A stretch of 64,000 bases of DNA. It comes from Porphyromonas uenonis DSM 23387 = JCM 13868 (GTDB lineage Bacteria; Bacteroidota; Bacteroidia; Bacteroidales; Porphyromonadaceae). How positions within the stretch are numbered: position 1 is the stretch's first letter; each line of letters begins with the position of its first letter. The stretch covers positions 62,001-126,000 of the forward strand of contig NZ_KI535307.1 in NCBI RefSeq assembly GCF_000482365.1. Direction: 5' to 3'. A program made the position numbers and the translations under genes. This document shows positions 1-8,335 of this stretch, one piece after another. The notes under the pieces were generated by a model, which searched no databases, was not told the origin of the DNA, and saw nothing but the letters and a program-made list of their open reading frames with translations.

Positions 1-1125
1 CGCAGTGATGATGTCTTTGAGGAGGAGATCAATAAGCAGGTCCGCATAGCGGTCGAAGAGGCTGACCTGATACTCTTTGTCGTGGACATCCTCAACGGTG
101 TGACAGACCTAGACGACGAGATAGCTCTGATGCTCCGACAGACCAGCAAGCCTGTCATCTTGGTGGCTAACAAGGCGGACAACTTCACCCAGCACAACGA
201 CGCCGCCGAGTTCTACTCTCTAGGTCTGGGCGATCCCTACCCTATCTCTGCTATCAACGGTTCCTCAACGGGTGACCTCCTCGATCATATCCTAGAGCTG
301 CTCCCCAAGGAGGGCAACCATGAACCTCTTCTTGAGTTGCCTCGCTTTGCCATCGTGGGCAGACCGAATGCGGGTAAGTCTTCGCTCCTGAACGCTCTCA
401 TCGGCGAGGAACGCAACATAGTCACCGACCGCTCGGGCACCACGCGTGACAGCATCTTTGCCGAGTACGACAAGTACAATCAGCACTTCTATCTCGTCGA
501 CACGGCAGGCATCCGCAAGAAAGGCAAGGTCAACGAAGATCTTGAGTACTACTCCGTGATCCGTGCCATCCGTGCTATCGAGAATGCCGATGTCTGCATC
601 ATGCTCATCGACGCTACGAGAGGAATCGAGGCTCAGGACGCCAACATCTTTCGGGTGATCCAGCGCAATAACAAGGGGCTGGTCGTCTGCGTCAATAAGT
701 GGGACCTTGTCGAGGACAAGAGCCTGCCCGTACAGCGCACCATGGAGGAGGCGATCCGTGCAAGGTTTGCCCCCTTTACCGACTTTCCTATCATCTTCAT
801 CTCAGCACTCAATAAGCAGCGCATCCTGAAGGTGATCGAGATGGCGCAGCATGTCTACGATATGCGCTCGACCCGCATACCGACGCACGAGCTTAACCAA
901 GTCTTGCTGCCACTCATCGAGAAGACTCCACCACCCTCTATCAAGGGTAAGTACATCAAGATCAAGTTTGTCCAGCAGCTCCCCACAGCGGTGCCGACAT
1001 TTGCCTTTTATGCCAACCTACCTCAGTGGGTGCGCGAGCCGTACAAGCGCTTTCTCGAAAATCAAATCCGCAAGAACTGGGACTTCTGCGGCACTCCCAT
1101 CAATGTCTTCCTCAGAGAGAAGTAA
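1..1125 (+). CDS. der: Ribosome biogenesis GTPase Der (EngA), 5' end missing
   Basis: The frame is open from base 1, so the gene begins upstream of the window; a GTG at 82 is internal. Der carries two GTPase domains and a C-terminal KH-like domain and acts in 50S ribosome assembly. The first domain's P-loop lies outside the window, but its G4 motif NKAD is seen at 169-180. The second domain is complete: P-loop GRPNAGKSS at 358-384, DTAG at 499-510, NKWD at 694-705. The KH-like tail follows, with the typical late motif around [12 protein letters not shown]. About 374 residues are present, compared with roughly 435-440 for full Der proteins. A 27-bp gap separates it from ispD, so co-transcription is likely. 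The identification is firm; only the N-terminus is lacking. Confidence 0.96.
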   Translation, partial: RSDDVFEEEINKQVRIAVEEADLILFVVDILNGVTDLDDEIALMLRQTSKPVILVANKADNFTQHNDAAEFYSLGLGDPYPISAINGSSTGDLLDHILELLPKEGNHEPLLELPRFAIVGRPNAGKSSLLNALIGEERNIVTDRSGTTRDSIFAEYDKYNQHFYLVDTAGIRKKGKVNEDLEYYSVIRAIRAIENADVCIMLIDATRGIEAQDANIFRVIQRNNKGLVVCVNKWDLVEDKSLPVQRTMEEAIRARFAPFTDFPIIFISALNKQRILKVIEMAQHVYDMRSTRIPTHELNQVLLPLIEKTPPPSIKGKYIKIKFVQQLPTAVPTFAFYANLPQWVREPYKRFLENQIRKNWDFCGTPINVFLREK

Positions 1126-1152
1126 TCTTCCCCTTCACAACTTACTATAAAC

Positions 1153-1905
1153 ATGGAGCAAGCAGTAAAGGCGTCAGATCATACTAAGAGATATCTCGTC
1201 ATCCCCTCTGGAGGGTCGGGTGTCCGTATGGGGGCTGATCTGCCCAAGCAGTATATCAAGCTGGGTGGCAAGACGATCCTCCAGCACACCGTAGAGGCTC
1301 TCTCTAAGTGTGTGGACTACATCGTCATAGGCATATCGTACGAGTACCGTATCATCATTGAGGATATGCTCCAAACGATAGGTCTTGCCGATCGAACCCA
1401 TCTCACATTGGCAGGCAAAACGCGCTTTGAAACAGTGCGTCGGGCTCTACGGGCCGTACCCGACGGCACGCTCGTCGGCATACACGATGCGGTACGCCCT
1501 TTCGTCTCTAAGGAAGTGGTGGACAAATGCTACGAAGAGGCTCAGCGAGTGGGTGCTGCTGTGCCTGTCCTACAGTTCTCGGAGAGCTTACGCTACCTCT
1601 CTGACGAAGGGGCAGGAGCACAACCTTCGCAAGCTGTAGATCGTAGTCGCTACCGCTTGGTACGCACGCCACAAGTCTTCTGGTCGGAGCGCATCAAGGA
1701 GGCTTATCAGCAGCCCTTTCAGGAGAGTTTTACGGACGACTGCTCTGTCTATGACCAGCTCTACAGCGACCTTGTCTTAGTCCCTGACACCACGGAGAAT
1801 ATCAAGATTACGACTCCTGACCAGCTTTACTGGGGTGAGCATCTCCTGACCATATCCCGTCAGGAGCGTCTGCGACTTACACAGCGACTACTCTCAAGTC
1901 GGTAG
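1153..1905 (+). CDS. ispD: 2-C-methyl-D-erythritol 4-phosphate cytidylyltransferase
   Basis: The 250-residue product is the MEP-pathway enzyme that joins CTP and methylerythritol phosphate to give CDP-methylerythritol, a step to isoprenoids. The nucleotide-binding N-terminus reads IPSGGSGVRMGADLPKQY (residues 17-34), the family's glycine-rich loop with its R and K; the usual first Ala-Ala is replaced by Pro-Ser. A conserved GIHDAVRPFV segment lies near residue 112 and a DDCSVYD segment follows in the C-terminal half. The length is slightly above the typical 225-240, mostly from an N-terminal extension. It sits 27 bp after der and 29 bp before recG, in what looks like one transcription unit. 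Confidence 0.94.
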   Translation: MEQAVKASDHTKRYLVIPSGGSGVRMGADLPKQYIKLGGKTILQHTVEALSKCVDYIVIGISYEYRIIIEDMLQTIGLADRTHLTLAGKTRFETVRRALRAVPDGTLVGIHDAVRPFVSKEVVDKCYEEAQRVGAAVPVLQFSESLRYLSDEGAGAQPSQAVDRSRYRLVRTPQVFWSERIKEAYQQPFQESFTDDCSVYDQLYSDLVLVPDTTENIKITTPDQLYWGEHLLTISRQERLRLTQRLLSSR

Positions 1906-1934
1906 CCCATCCTCCCCTCTCTGCCCATACTGCT

Positions 1935-4028
1935 ATGAGCTTCCTGACCACACCCCTAGCAGATCTGCCTGGACTGGGCACCAAGCGGGCGCAACTGATA
2001 GCCGAAGAGCTAGACCTGCACACCTATCGGGACCTGCTCTACTACATCCCCTACCGCTACGCCGACCGTCGGGTCATCTACCCCATAGGCTCGCTCATGC
2101 CCTCCATGTCGGAGGTACAGGTCGAGGGGATCTTACAACCCTTTAGCGCGCCCTCTTTGGGGCGCAAGAGCAGCCTCTCGGCACGACTTATGGACGACAC
2201 GGGAGAGTTGCTCTTGGTTTGGTTCAAGGGGCTCAACTACATCCAGCGCTCACTCACCCCTGGGTGCAAATATATCGTCTACGGCAAACTACAGTTCTTC
2301 AATAATCAACTGCAGATCACACACCCTGAGATCAAACTCGCAGACAAGCCCAACCCATCCGTCGGTGGGTACCAACCGATCTACCGAATCACCGAGCGAC
2401 TCAAGCGCTCCCGCATTGACTCCGCATTCTTAGGACGCTACATCGACCAGCTTCTCCAGAGCCCCTACTTCTCCATCCCCGAGACGCTCTCCGAGCCACT
2501 CATAGCGCACCGCCATCTAGCGCCACTCCAGACCGCTATCAGATGGATTCATCACCCCAAAAGTGTCGAGCAGGCGCAGGTGGCTAAGTTCAGACTCAAG
2601 TACGACGAACTCTTTTACCTCAATCTCTACCTACGTCGCCTAGCCGTCATGCAGCGCATGCGCTACGAGGGCTACCGATTGGATCAGGTGGGTCAGCTCT
2701 TCAACGGTCTATACCACGCACTCCCCTACGACCTCACTGGAGCGCAAAAGCGAGTCCTCCGTGAGATACGTCGGGACACCCTATCGGGAGCACAAATGAA
2801 CCGCCTCCTGCAGGGAGATGTGGGCAGTGGTAAAACCCTCGTCGCGCTCTTTGCCATGCTCCTAGCCGTAGACAACGGCTACCAAGCCTGCATGCTCGCT
2901 CCGACGGAGATCCTAGCGCAACAGCACTACGAAACCATCTCCGAGTTCGTCGAGGGGCTCGATGTATCCATCGCACTCCTCACGGGAAGTAGCAAGACAA
3001 GAGAGCGACGTGAGACCTTATCGGCACTAGCCGATGGCAGCCTCTCCATCTTGATTGGCACACATGCTATATTAGAGGAGCGGGTTGCCTTTCGCAAGCT
3101 CGGCATGGCCGTCATTGACGAGCAGCACCGCTTTGGCGTAGCCCAGCGATCCAAGCTCTGGGGCAAGAACGTGTTGACACTACCCCATATCCTCGTCATG
3201 AGCGCCACCCCCATCCCCCGCACCCTAGCGATGACTATGTATGGCGACCTCGAGGTCTCGATCATAGACGAGATGCCCCCTGGGCGCAAACCGATCACAA
3301 CCGTCCAAATAGCAGAAAAGAAGAAGGAGACACTCTACAGTCTCATCAACGAAACGATCAATCGTGGGCAACAGATCTACGTCGTCTTCCCCATGATCGA
3401 AGGAACGGAAGAGTCTGACTTTGCTAATCTAGAGGTAGGCTACAAAGAGTACGTAGAGCGATTTGGCGAAGAGCGAGTCGTCTACGTTCACGGACGACTC
3501 AGTGCCGAGGACAAGGCGGAGCAGATGGAGCGCTTTGCCTCGGGAGAGGTGCCGATACTCCTTGCCACGACGGTCATCGAGGTGGGCGTCAACGTGCCAA
3601 ACGCTACGGTCATGGTGATCAACGATGCGCAGCGCTTCGGATTGGCACAGCTACATCAGCTGCGGGGACGTGTGGGACGTGGTGGCGACAAGAGCTACTG
3701 CATCCTCGTCACGCCCGACGACCTGCAGGGCGATGCCAAGCAACGCATCGACACGATGGTTGCCACGCAAGACGGATTTAAGATAGCGGAGGAGGATATG
3801 CGCCTGCGAGGCTTTGGACAGATGGAGGGGACACGACAGAGCGGCACCCTAGCGGGCATCAGCATAGCCGACCCCGTGGCGGACTACAATCTCCTCGCCC
3901 TCACACGGCTAGATGTCAACTACCTCCTCGACTATAGCCCCCTCCTCGACAAACCCGACACAGAGCTCTACCGCATCAACCTCGAGCGCATCCACCCCAA
4001 CGCCCACCACTGGGGACAAATCAGCTAA
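1935..4028 (+). CDS. recG: ATP-dependent DNA helicase RecG
   Basis: A 697-residue superfamily-2 helicase that remodels stalled replication forks and branched DNA. The N-terminal part is the wedge/OB region. The helicase core has Walker A in LLQGDVGSGKT (about residue 292), the RecG-type box II DEQH in VIDEQHRFG (about residue 393), motif III as SATPIPRT, and motifs V/VI in TTVIEVGVNVPNA and QLHQLRGRVGRG. The length matches the family. It ends the der-ispD-recG run and is followed by a short hairpin at 4034-4052. Confidence 0.96.
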   Translation: MSFLTTPLADLPGLGTKRAQLIAEELDLHTYRDLLYYIPYRYADRRVIYPIGSLMPSMSEVQVEGILQPFSAPSLGRKSSLSARLMDDTGELLLVWFKGLNYIQRSLTPGCKYIVYGKLQFFNNQLQITHPEIKLADKPNPSVGGYQPIYRITERLKRSRIDSAFLGRYIDQLLQSPYFSIPETLSEPLIAHRHLAPLQTAIRWIHHPKSVEQAQVAKFRLKYDELFYLNLYLRRLAVMQRMRYEGYRLDQVGQLFNGLYHALPYDLTGAQKRVLREIRRDTLSGAQMNRLLQGDVGSGKTLVALFAMLLAVDNGYQACMLAPTEILAQQHYETISEFVEGLDVSIALLTGSSKTRERRETLSALADGSLSILIGTHAILEERVAFRKLGMAVIDEQHRFGVAQRSKLWGKNVLTLPHILVMSATPIPRTLAMTMYGDLEVSIIDEMPPGRKPITTVQIAEKKKETLYSLINETINRGQQIYVVFPMIEGTEESDFANLEVGYKEYVERFGEERVVYVHGRLSAEDKAEQMERFASGEVPILLATTVIEVGVNVPNATVMVINDAQRFGLAQLHQLRGRVGRGGDKSYCILVTPDDLQGDAKQRIDTMVATQDGFKIAEEDMRLRGFGQMEGTRQSGTLAGISIADPVADYNLLALTRLDVNYLLDYSPLLDKPDTELYRINLERIHPNAHHWGQIS

Positions 4029-4033
4029 TCCCC

Positions 4034-4052
4034 AGCTCCTATTGAAGGAGCT
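4034..4052 (+). terminator. Hairpin after recG
   Basis: AGCTCCT-ATTGA-AGGAGCT is a 7-bp stem with a 5-nt loop, six bases past the recG stop. It is followed only by a short TTT, so termination activity is an inference. Confidence 0.45.
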
Positions 4053-4136
4053 TTAGGATGCATGGAACGAGTAGCGAAATGTAGGAACGCACGATGAGTG
4101 TCGAGTCGGAGGACCGAAATAAACCATTCTGAGAGA

Positions 4137-4229
4137 TTTCCAAAAGCTTTCCGGTATTGGAAAATGAAATTTCCAAGTGAGGAAACTTAGTTTTCCAAGG
4201 GAGGAAACTTTCTTTTCCACCGTTGGAAA
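4137..4229. repeat. 22-bp phased array of TTTCC-N6-GGAAA dyads
   Basis: Four dyads start at 4148, 4170, 4192 and 4214, exactly 22 bp apart. Each reads TTTCC, six variable bases, GGAAA. The loops differ (GGTATT, AAGTGA, AAGGGA, ACCGTT) while the arms are constant. An extra TTTCC half-site sits at 4137, 11 bp before the first. No supported gene overlaps it. The array lies in the 376-bp recG-hutH gap, which otherwise holds only the two hairpins listed separately. Confidence 0.75.
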
Positions 4230-4310
4230 AGATTCGCTTGACTGTAGCGTTTCACTTATTTGCCCAAGGGTTACTTCTCGAGCAGGGCACAGGGGCCTTC
4301 AGGCTATGGC

Positions 4311-4350
4311 AAACAAAGTGAGCGTGCTGACTGTGCTCAGACACGCTCAC
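4311..4350 (-). terminator. Terminator of the hut operon
   Basis: The perfect 9-bp arms GTGAGCGTG (4318-4326) and CACGCTCAC (4342-4350) form a hairpin that, read on the minus strand, is followed by TTTGTTTG. It lies 54 bp downstream of the hutH stop. Confidence 0.65.
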
Positions 4351-4404
4351 GATTGGGGTGTAGTATGAGGGGGCGATGTCCCTACACTACCTTATGACGA
4401 GTGA

Positions 4405-5904
4405 TTACTCAAAGGGGAAGGTCTTGATGAGCTCCTCAGCCTTGTTCATCTGCTCGTACATGACGACGTCATCCTCGACGCGAGGACAAACCTTGCGGAA
4501 GGTAGCGAGGAAGCCCTCAAGGCGCTCCGAGGTCTTCATAGGACGACGGAACTCGATAGCCTGAGCGGCATTGAGTAGCTCGATGCCGAAGAGACGATAG
4601 AGATTGGCGATGAGTGGCATAAGCTTGGTTGCTGCGTTGGCTCCCATGGAGACGTGATCCTCCTGACCATTGCTGGAGACGATGCTATCGCTAGCTGCTG
4701 AGTGGCAGTACATCTTGTTTTGGCTGACCATAGAGGCTGCGGCATACTGTGGGATCATGAAGCCACTGTTGAGTCCGGGGTTGGCAACGAGGAACTCAGG
4801 CAGGTCGCGTAGCCCAAGGATGAGCTGAGCGACACGACGCTCTGAGATATTGCCTAGCTCAGCGAGTGCTATAGCGAGGAAGTCGTAGACGATGGCTAGT
4901 GGCTGACCGTGGAAGTTACCACCTGAGACGACCATATCGTCATCGGGGAAGACGGTGGGATTGTCTGTGACGGAGTTGATCTCAGTCTCGACGACACTGC
5001 GCACGTAAGCGATGGCGTCACGGGAAGCTCCATGTACCTGTGGCACACAGCGGAAGCTGTATGGGTCCTGTACCTGTGGTTTGGGCTTTGCAATCATCTC
5101 GCTGCCCTTGAGTAGCTCACGCATGTGGGCTGCGACTTGTATTTGCCCCTGATGTGGACGTATCTGATGCAGACGATCATCGTAGGGAGCATCTAGTCCA
5201 GCGAAGGCCTCTAGTGAGAGTGCTGCGCACCAGTCAGCGGCTAGCTTGAGGCGCTCTGCCTGTATGAGGGCATAGACACCGTGTGAGCTCATGAACTGAG
5301 TACCGTTGAGCAGGGCTAGACCCTCTTTGCTCTTGAGCTTGATGGGCTTCCAGCCGAACTTGCCGAGGACCTCGCAGGAGGGAAGCTTCTCGCCCTTGTA
5401 GCGTACCTCACCGTAACCGATGAGCGGGAGGAAGAGGTTGGCCAAAGGAGCTAAGTCACCTGAAGCACCTAGCGAACCGCGGTCATAGACGACGGGTAGG
5501 ACATCGGCATTGAGCATGTCAACGATGCGCTGTACGGTCTCTACCTGTACGCCACTATTGCCGATCTGGAGGGCATGAGCCTTCAGAAGGAGCATGAGGC
5601 GAATGATGGGGGCTGCGACCTCGTCACCACAGCTACAAGCGTGGCTCTTGACGATGTTTTCCTGAAGCTTGGTGAGCTGATCAGGTGAGATGGTGCGGTT
5701 GCAGAGTGAACCGAAGCCTGTGGTGACACCGTAGATGGGCTTGTCGACCTCCTCGACCTTGCGGTCTAGGTAGTTGCGGCAGTGCTCGATACGCTTGACG
5801 GCCTCTGGTGAGAGGGTTAGCTCGAAGTGGTTCTCTAGATACTCTCGGCATAGCTCGATGGTGAGCTGCTCGCTACCGATGGCGAATGATTTACGTGCTG
5901 ACAT
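4405..5904 (-). CDS. hutH: Histidine ammonia-lyase
   Basis: The 499-residue enzyme removes ammonia from histidine to give urocanate, the first step of histidine degradation. The MIO cofactor-forming Ala-Ser-Gly is at residues 147-149 in GSLGASGDLAP, and the N-terminal YGVTTGFGSLCNRT motif with the catalytic Tyr is at residue 58 onward. The length fits the family (about 500-510). It is the last gene of a minus-strand operon, 6 bp after the cyclodeaminase gene. Confidence 0.96.
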   Translation of the reverse strand: MSARKSFAIGSEQLTIELCREYLENHFELTLSPEAVKRIEHCRNYLDRKVEEVDKPIYGVTTGFGSLCNRTISPDQLTKLQENIVKSHACSCGDEVAAPIIRLMLLLKAHALQIGNSGVQVETVQRIVDMLNADVLPVVYDRGSLGASGDLAPLANLFLPLIGYGEVRYKGEKLPSCEVLGKFGWKPIKLKSKEGLALLNGTQFMSSHGVYALIQAERLKLAADWCAALSLEAFAGLDAPYDDRLHQIRPHQGQIQVAAHMRELLKGSEMIAKPKPQVQDPYSFRCVPQVHGASRDAIAYVRSVVETEINSVTDNPTVFPDDDMVVSGGNFHGQPLAIVYDFLAIALAELGNISERRVAQLILGLRDLPEFLVANPGLNSGFMIPQYAAASMVSQNKMYCHSAASDSIVSSNGQEDHVSMGANAATKLMPLIANLYRLFGIELLNAAQAIEFRRPMKTSERLEGFLATFRKVCPRVEDDVVMYEQMNKAEELIKTFPFE

Positions 5905-5910
5905 GTTTCT

Positions 5911-6546
5911 TTATTTGCAAGCTTCTTTAGTATACTCTATGACCTTAGCCTCACGCTCGATCACCTCACGCTCGAGACGGTCTGCCTCAGCAGTCATATC
6001 TGCGACGAACTGCTCGTCCTTGATGGAGGTCAGGTTGATGCGGACGTTAAAGAGTGCGCCGATGATCGCATTACGTGCGGACATCATAGCGACGCAGCCA
6101 TCGGTGACAGCGTTTTGGTTACCATTGGAGACAACCTCCTCAATATCGCTCAGCAGACTGTAGACACGACGAGCGACCTCCATGGGTACGTTGGCCGCAA
6201 TCTTGGTGGCCTCTTGGATTTGTGCAGAGCGAGCAGCCTTCTCTTCGTCAGTCTCTTTGGGCATTTGGAAAGCGGCAAAGACAACGTTGTAAGCTTCGCT
6301 GTCACGATCTACATCGAGGATCAACTGCTGACGGATCTTCTGGACACGCTCGACGAGTTCCTTCATCTGCTCCTCGACCTCGGCATACTTCTTCTTGCCA
6401 ATGGTGAGGCCAGCGACCATCTCGGTGAGAGCTGCAGCGATGGAACCACTGAGTGCTGAGATGCTACCACCTCCAGGTACAGGGTCCTTGCCTGCGGTGA
6501 CGTCAAGAAGCCCCTTGACAGTCAAATCTGTTAGACTATTATTCAT
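5911..6546 (-). CDS. Formimidoyltetrahydrofolate cyclodeaminase
   Basis: A 211-residue stand-alone cyclodeaminase, equivalent to the C-terminal domain of vertebrate FTCD. It converts 5-formimino-THF to methenyl-THF with release of ammonia. The family hallmark is the N-terminal DPVPGGGSISALSGSIAAAL stretch (from residue 21); the remainder is helical. In this operon it works together with the separate formiminotransferase at 8336-9241, so the two halves of FTCD are split genes here. The gaps are 6 bp to hutH and 52 bp from hutI. Confidence 0.9.
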   Translation of the reverse strand: MNNSLTDLTVKGLLDVTAGKDPVPGGGSISALSGSIAAALTEMVAGLTIGKKKYAEVEEQMKELVERVQKIRQQLILDVDRDSEAYNVVFAAFQMPKETDEEKAARSAQIQEATKIAANVPMEVARRVYSLLSDIEEVVSNGNQNAVTDGCVAMMSARNAIIGALFNVRINLTSIKDEQFVADMTAEADRLEREVIEREAKVIEYTKEACK

Positions 6547-6598
6547 AGGATGATTGAGATTGTTTGTTAGTTAATTAGATGGGTAGCGACTAGCCTGG

Positions 6599-7873
6599 CT
6601 AGACGCTGGGTGTGGGGGTCACGAGTTTGTTTTCGTAGACGGTACCCGCCTTGATGGTGGCTCGTACGAGGTTGACACCAAAGTGATAGGAGAGGAACTT
6701 GTACGAGGGGAAGCGTAGGAGCGCTAGGTCTCCCGCCTTGCCTACCTCGATGCTTCCTATTTGGTCAGCACGGCCGATGGCGGCTGCGCCATTGAGCGTG
6801 AGTGCTGTGACGGCCTCCTCGACGGTCATGCCCATATAGATGGTCGCTAGAGCGAACATGAGTGGGATGGAGGAGCTAAAGCAGCTTCCAGGATTGAGGT
6901 CGGAAGCAACGGCTACAGCGCAACCAGCATCGATCATGCGACGTGCTGGCGCATACTTTTCACCCAGGCTGAAAGCTGTACAGGGAAGGCAGGTAGCCAC
7001 GGTGTCGCTCTGAGCCAATGCTTGGATACCTTTGTCAGATATCTGTAGTAAGTGGTCTGCAGAGAGACAACCTAGCTCGGCTGCTAGCTCAGCGCCACCG
7101 AAGGAGACGATCTCGTCGGCGTGCATCTTGACCTTGAGGCCTAGCTCCTTAGCATGGGTCAAGAGGATGCGTGTCTGCTCATGGTCGAAGACTCCTTTCT
7201 CAGTGAAGATATCGCAACACTCTGCCAAGCCTCGCTCTACGACTACTGGCATGACCGTGTCACAGAGGTAGTGGATGAAGTCTGTGGAACGACCTTTGTA
7301 CTCGGGCGGTGTGTCGTGCGCTCCCATGAAGGTGGGGTAAAGGTCTATCGGGTGCTGCTTCTGTAGTGTCCGAATGACCTCTAGCTGCTTGATCTCCGTG
7401 TCGAGCTCCATGCCGTAACCACTCTTCGCCTCGACGGTGGTGACACCCATGGATAGCATGGCGTCTAGATGTGCAGAGGCGCGCTGAGTAAGTTCCTCAG
7501 CCGTTGCGCTACGGGTCGCCTTCATCGTGTTGGCTATACCACCGCCACGCTCCATGATGCTCATGTAGCTATCGCCCGCTAGTCGCCATTGGAACTCGTC
7601 CTCACGGTACCCACCGAAGATGAGGTGGGTGTGACTATCGACGAAGCCTGGCAGGACGCACCCGCCCTGAGCGTCATAAGCGACGCAGTCGGTGTGGTCT
7701 ACTTGCTCGGCTTCTTGCATAGTTCCTACGAAGGCTATTTTGCCTTGTCGTACGATGATGGCGGCAGGTCCCTCGATGACTCCGATCTGACGCATCGCCT
7801 CAGCGCCGTGCTGTGCGGTGGAGCCTGGACGAGTCACGATCTGACCGATATTGTATAGGTAGAGATTGGACAT
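6599..7873 (-). CDS. hutI: Imidazolonepropionase
   Basis: The 424-residue amidohydrolase opens imidazolonepropionate to N-formiminoglutamate. The metal-binding HTH motif (His81 and His83 in GFVDSHTHLIFGG) is present, as are the downstream KMHADE motif and the late SDLNPGS motif with its Asp. The length is normal for HutI. The start ATG (complement of 7871-7873) directly abuts a TTAGAGR heptad array, so the ribosome-binding region of this gene is made of repeat DNA. Translation may rely on coupling or on A/T-rich leader sequence, as is common in Bacteroidota. Confidence 0.95.
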   Translation of the reverse strand: MSNLYLYNIGQIVTRPGSTAQHGAEAMRQIGVIEGPAAIIVRQGKIAFVGTMQEAEQVDHTDCVAYDAQGGCVLPGFVDSHTHLIFGGYREDEFQWRLAGDSYMSIMERGGGIANTMKATRSATAEELTQRASAHLDAMLSMGVTTVEAKSGYGMELDTEIKQLEVIRTLQKQHPIDLYPTFMGAHDTPPEYKGRSTDFIHYLCDTVMPVVVERGLAECCDIFTEKGVFDHEQTRILLTHAKELGLKVKMHADEIVSFGGAELAAELGCLSADHLLQISDKGIQALAQSDTVATCLPCTAFSLGEKYAPARRMIDAGCAVAVASDLNPGSCFSSSIPLMFALATIYMGMTVEEAVTALTLNGAAAIGRADQIGSIEVGKAGDLALLRFPSYKFLSYHFGVNLVRATIKAGTVYENKLVTPTPSV

Positions 7874-7945
7874 TAGAGATTAGAGATTTAGAGGTTAGAC
7901 TTTAGAGGTTAGAAGTTAGAGGTTAGAGGTTAGACTTTAGAGATT
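7873..7945. repeat. TTAGARR heptad array, left flank of the four-helix-bundle gene
   Basis: About ten degenerate heptads (TTAGAGA, TTAGAGG, TTAGACT, TTAGAAG) run from the hutI start codon into the 3' end of the next gene. They supply that gene's stop codon and its last few residues. The mirror-image array lies at 8292-8327. Confidence 0.85.
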
Positions 7946-8288
7946 TGATGAGACCTGCAAGCATACGTCCTACTTCGTTGGAAAGGTCCAAAGGCTCTTT
8001 TATCTGAGGCTCTGAGAGGTACCCTATGCGCAGACAAAGCTCTAGCTGTGTCTCTAGCTCTGCTCGAGAGCCTTGCGCTATGTATAGGAAGTGATTCGTA
8101 TCTCTAGTGCTCTCCCTTGCATTCCCTTCTGCAATATTAGAGGGGATGGAGAGAGCCGACCGTCTCATTTGGTCTGAGAGTGCGTACTTCTCTTCCAGTG
8201 GCAGTTGGCGTATGAGATTATAGACATCTATGGTCAGTTGCATGGCTTTCTGCCAAACGATCAACTCTCTATGATCCTTGCCGGCCAC
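7923..8288 (-). CDS. Four-helix-bundle protein (S23 / 23S rRNA IVP family)
   Basis: This 121-residue protein belongs to the four-helix-bundle family first seen in intervening sequences of 23S rRNA genes and structurally like Avd of diversity-generating retroelements. The signature is HRELIVWQKAMQLTIDVY near the N-terminus, then SDQMRRSALSIPSNIAEG, and the closing EVGRMLAGLIKSL. The start is GTG at 8288; an in-frame TAG lies a few codons upstream. The final Lys-Ser-Asn-Leu and the stop are encoded inside the heptad array. It is inserted between ftcD and hutI in an otherwise metabolic operon and is bounded by inverted heptad arrays, which suggests arrival as a cassette. The cellular role is unknown. 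Confidence 0.88.
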   Translation of the reverse strand: MAGKDHRELIVWQKAMQLTIDVYNLIRQLPLEEKYALSDQMRRSALSIPSNIAEGNARESTRDTNHFLYIAQGSRAELETQLELCLRIGYLSEPQIKEPLDLSNEVGRMLAGLIKSLKSNL

Positions 8289-8291
8289 TCT

Positions 8292-8327
8292 ATCTTCTAA
8301 TCTCTAATTTCTAACCTCTAATCTCTA
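8292..8327. repeat. TTAGARR heptad array, inverted, right flank of the four-helix-bundle gene
   Basis: On the plus strand it reads as YYTCTAA units (for example TCTAATCTCTAATTTCTAAC), the inverse orientation of the array at 7873-7945. It fills most of the 47 bp between the ftcD stop (8336) and the GTG start of the four-helix gene. Confidence 0.85.
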
Positions 8328-8335
8328 TGTTCGCA

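Noticed and set aside
4177-4368. Open frame of 63 codons across the dyad array after recG
   Set aside because: It starts inside the array, has no recognisable protein character, and overlaps the hut terminator hairpin; the frame is open by chance.
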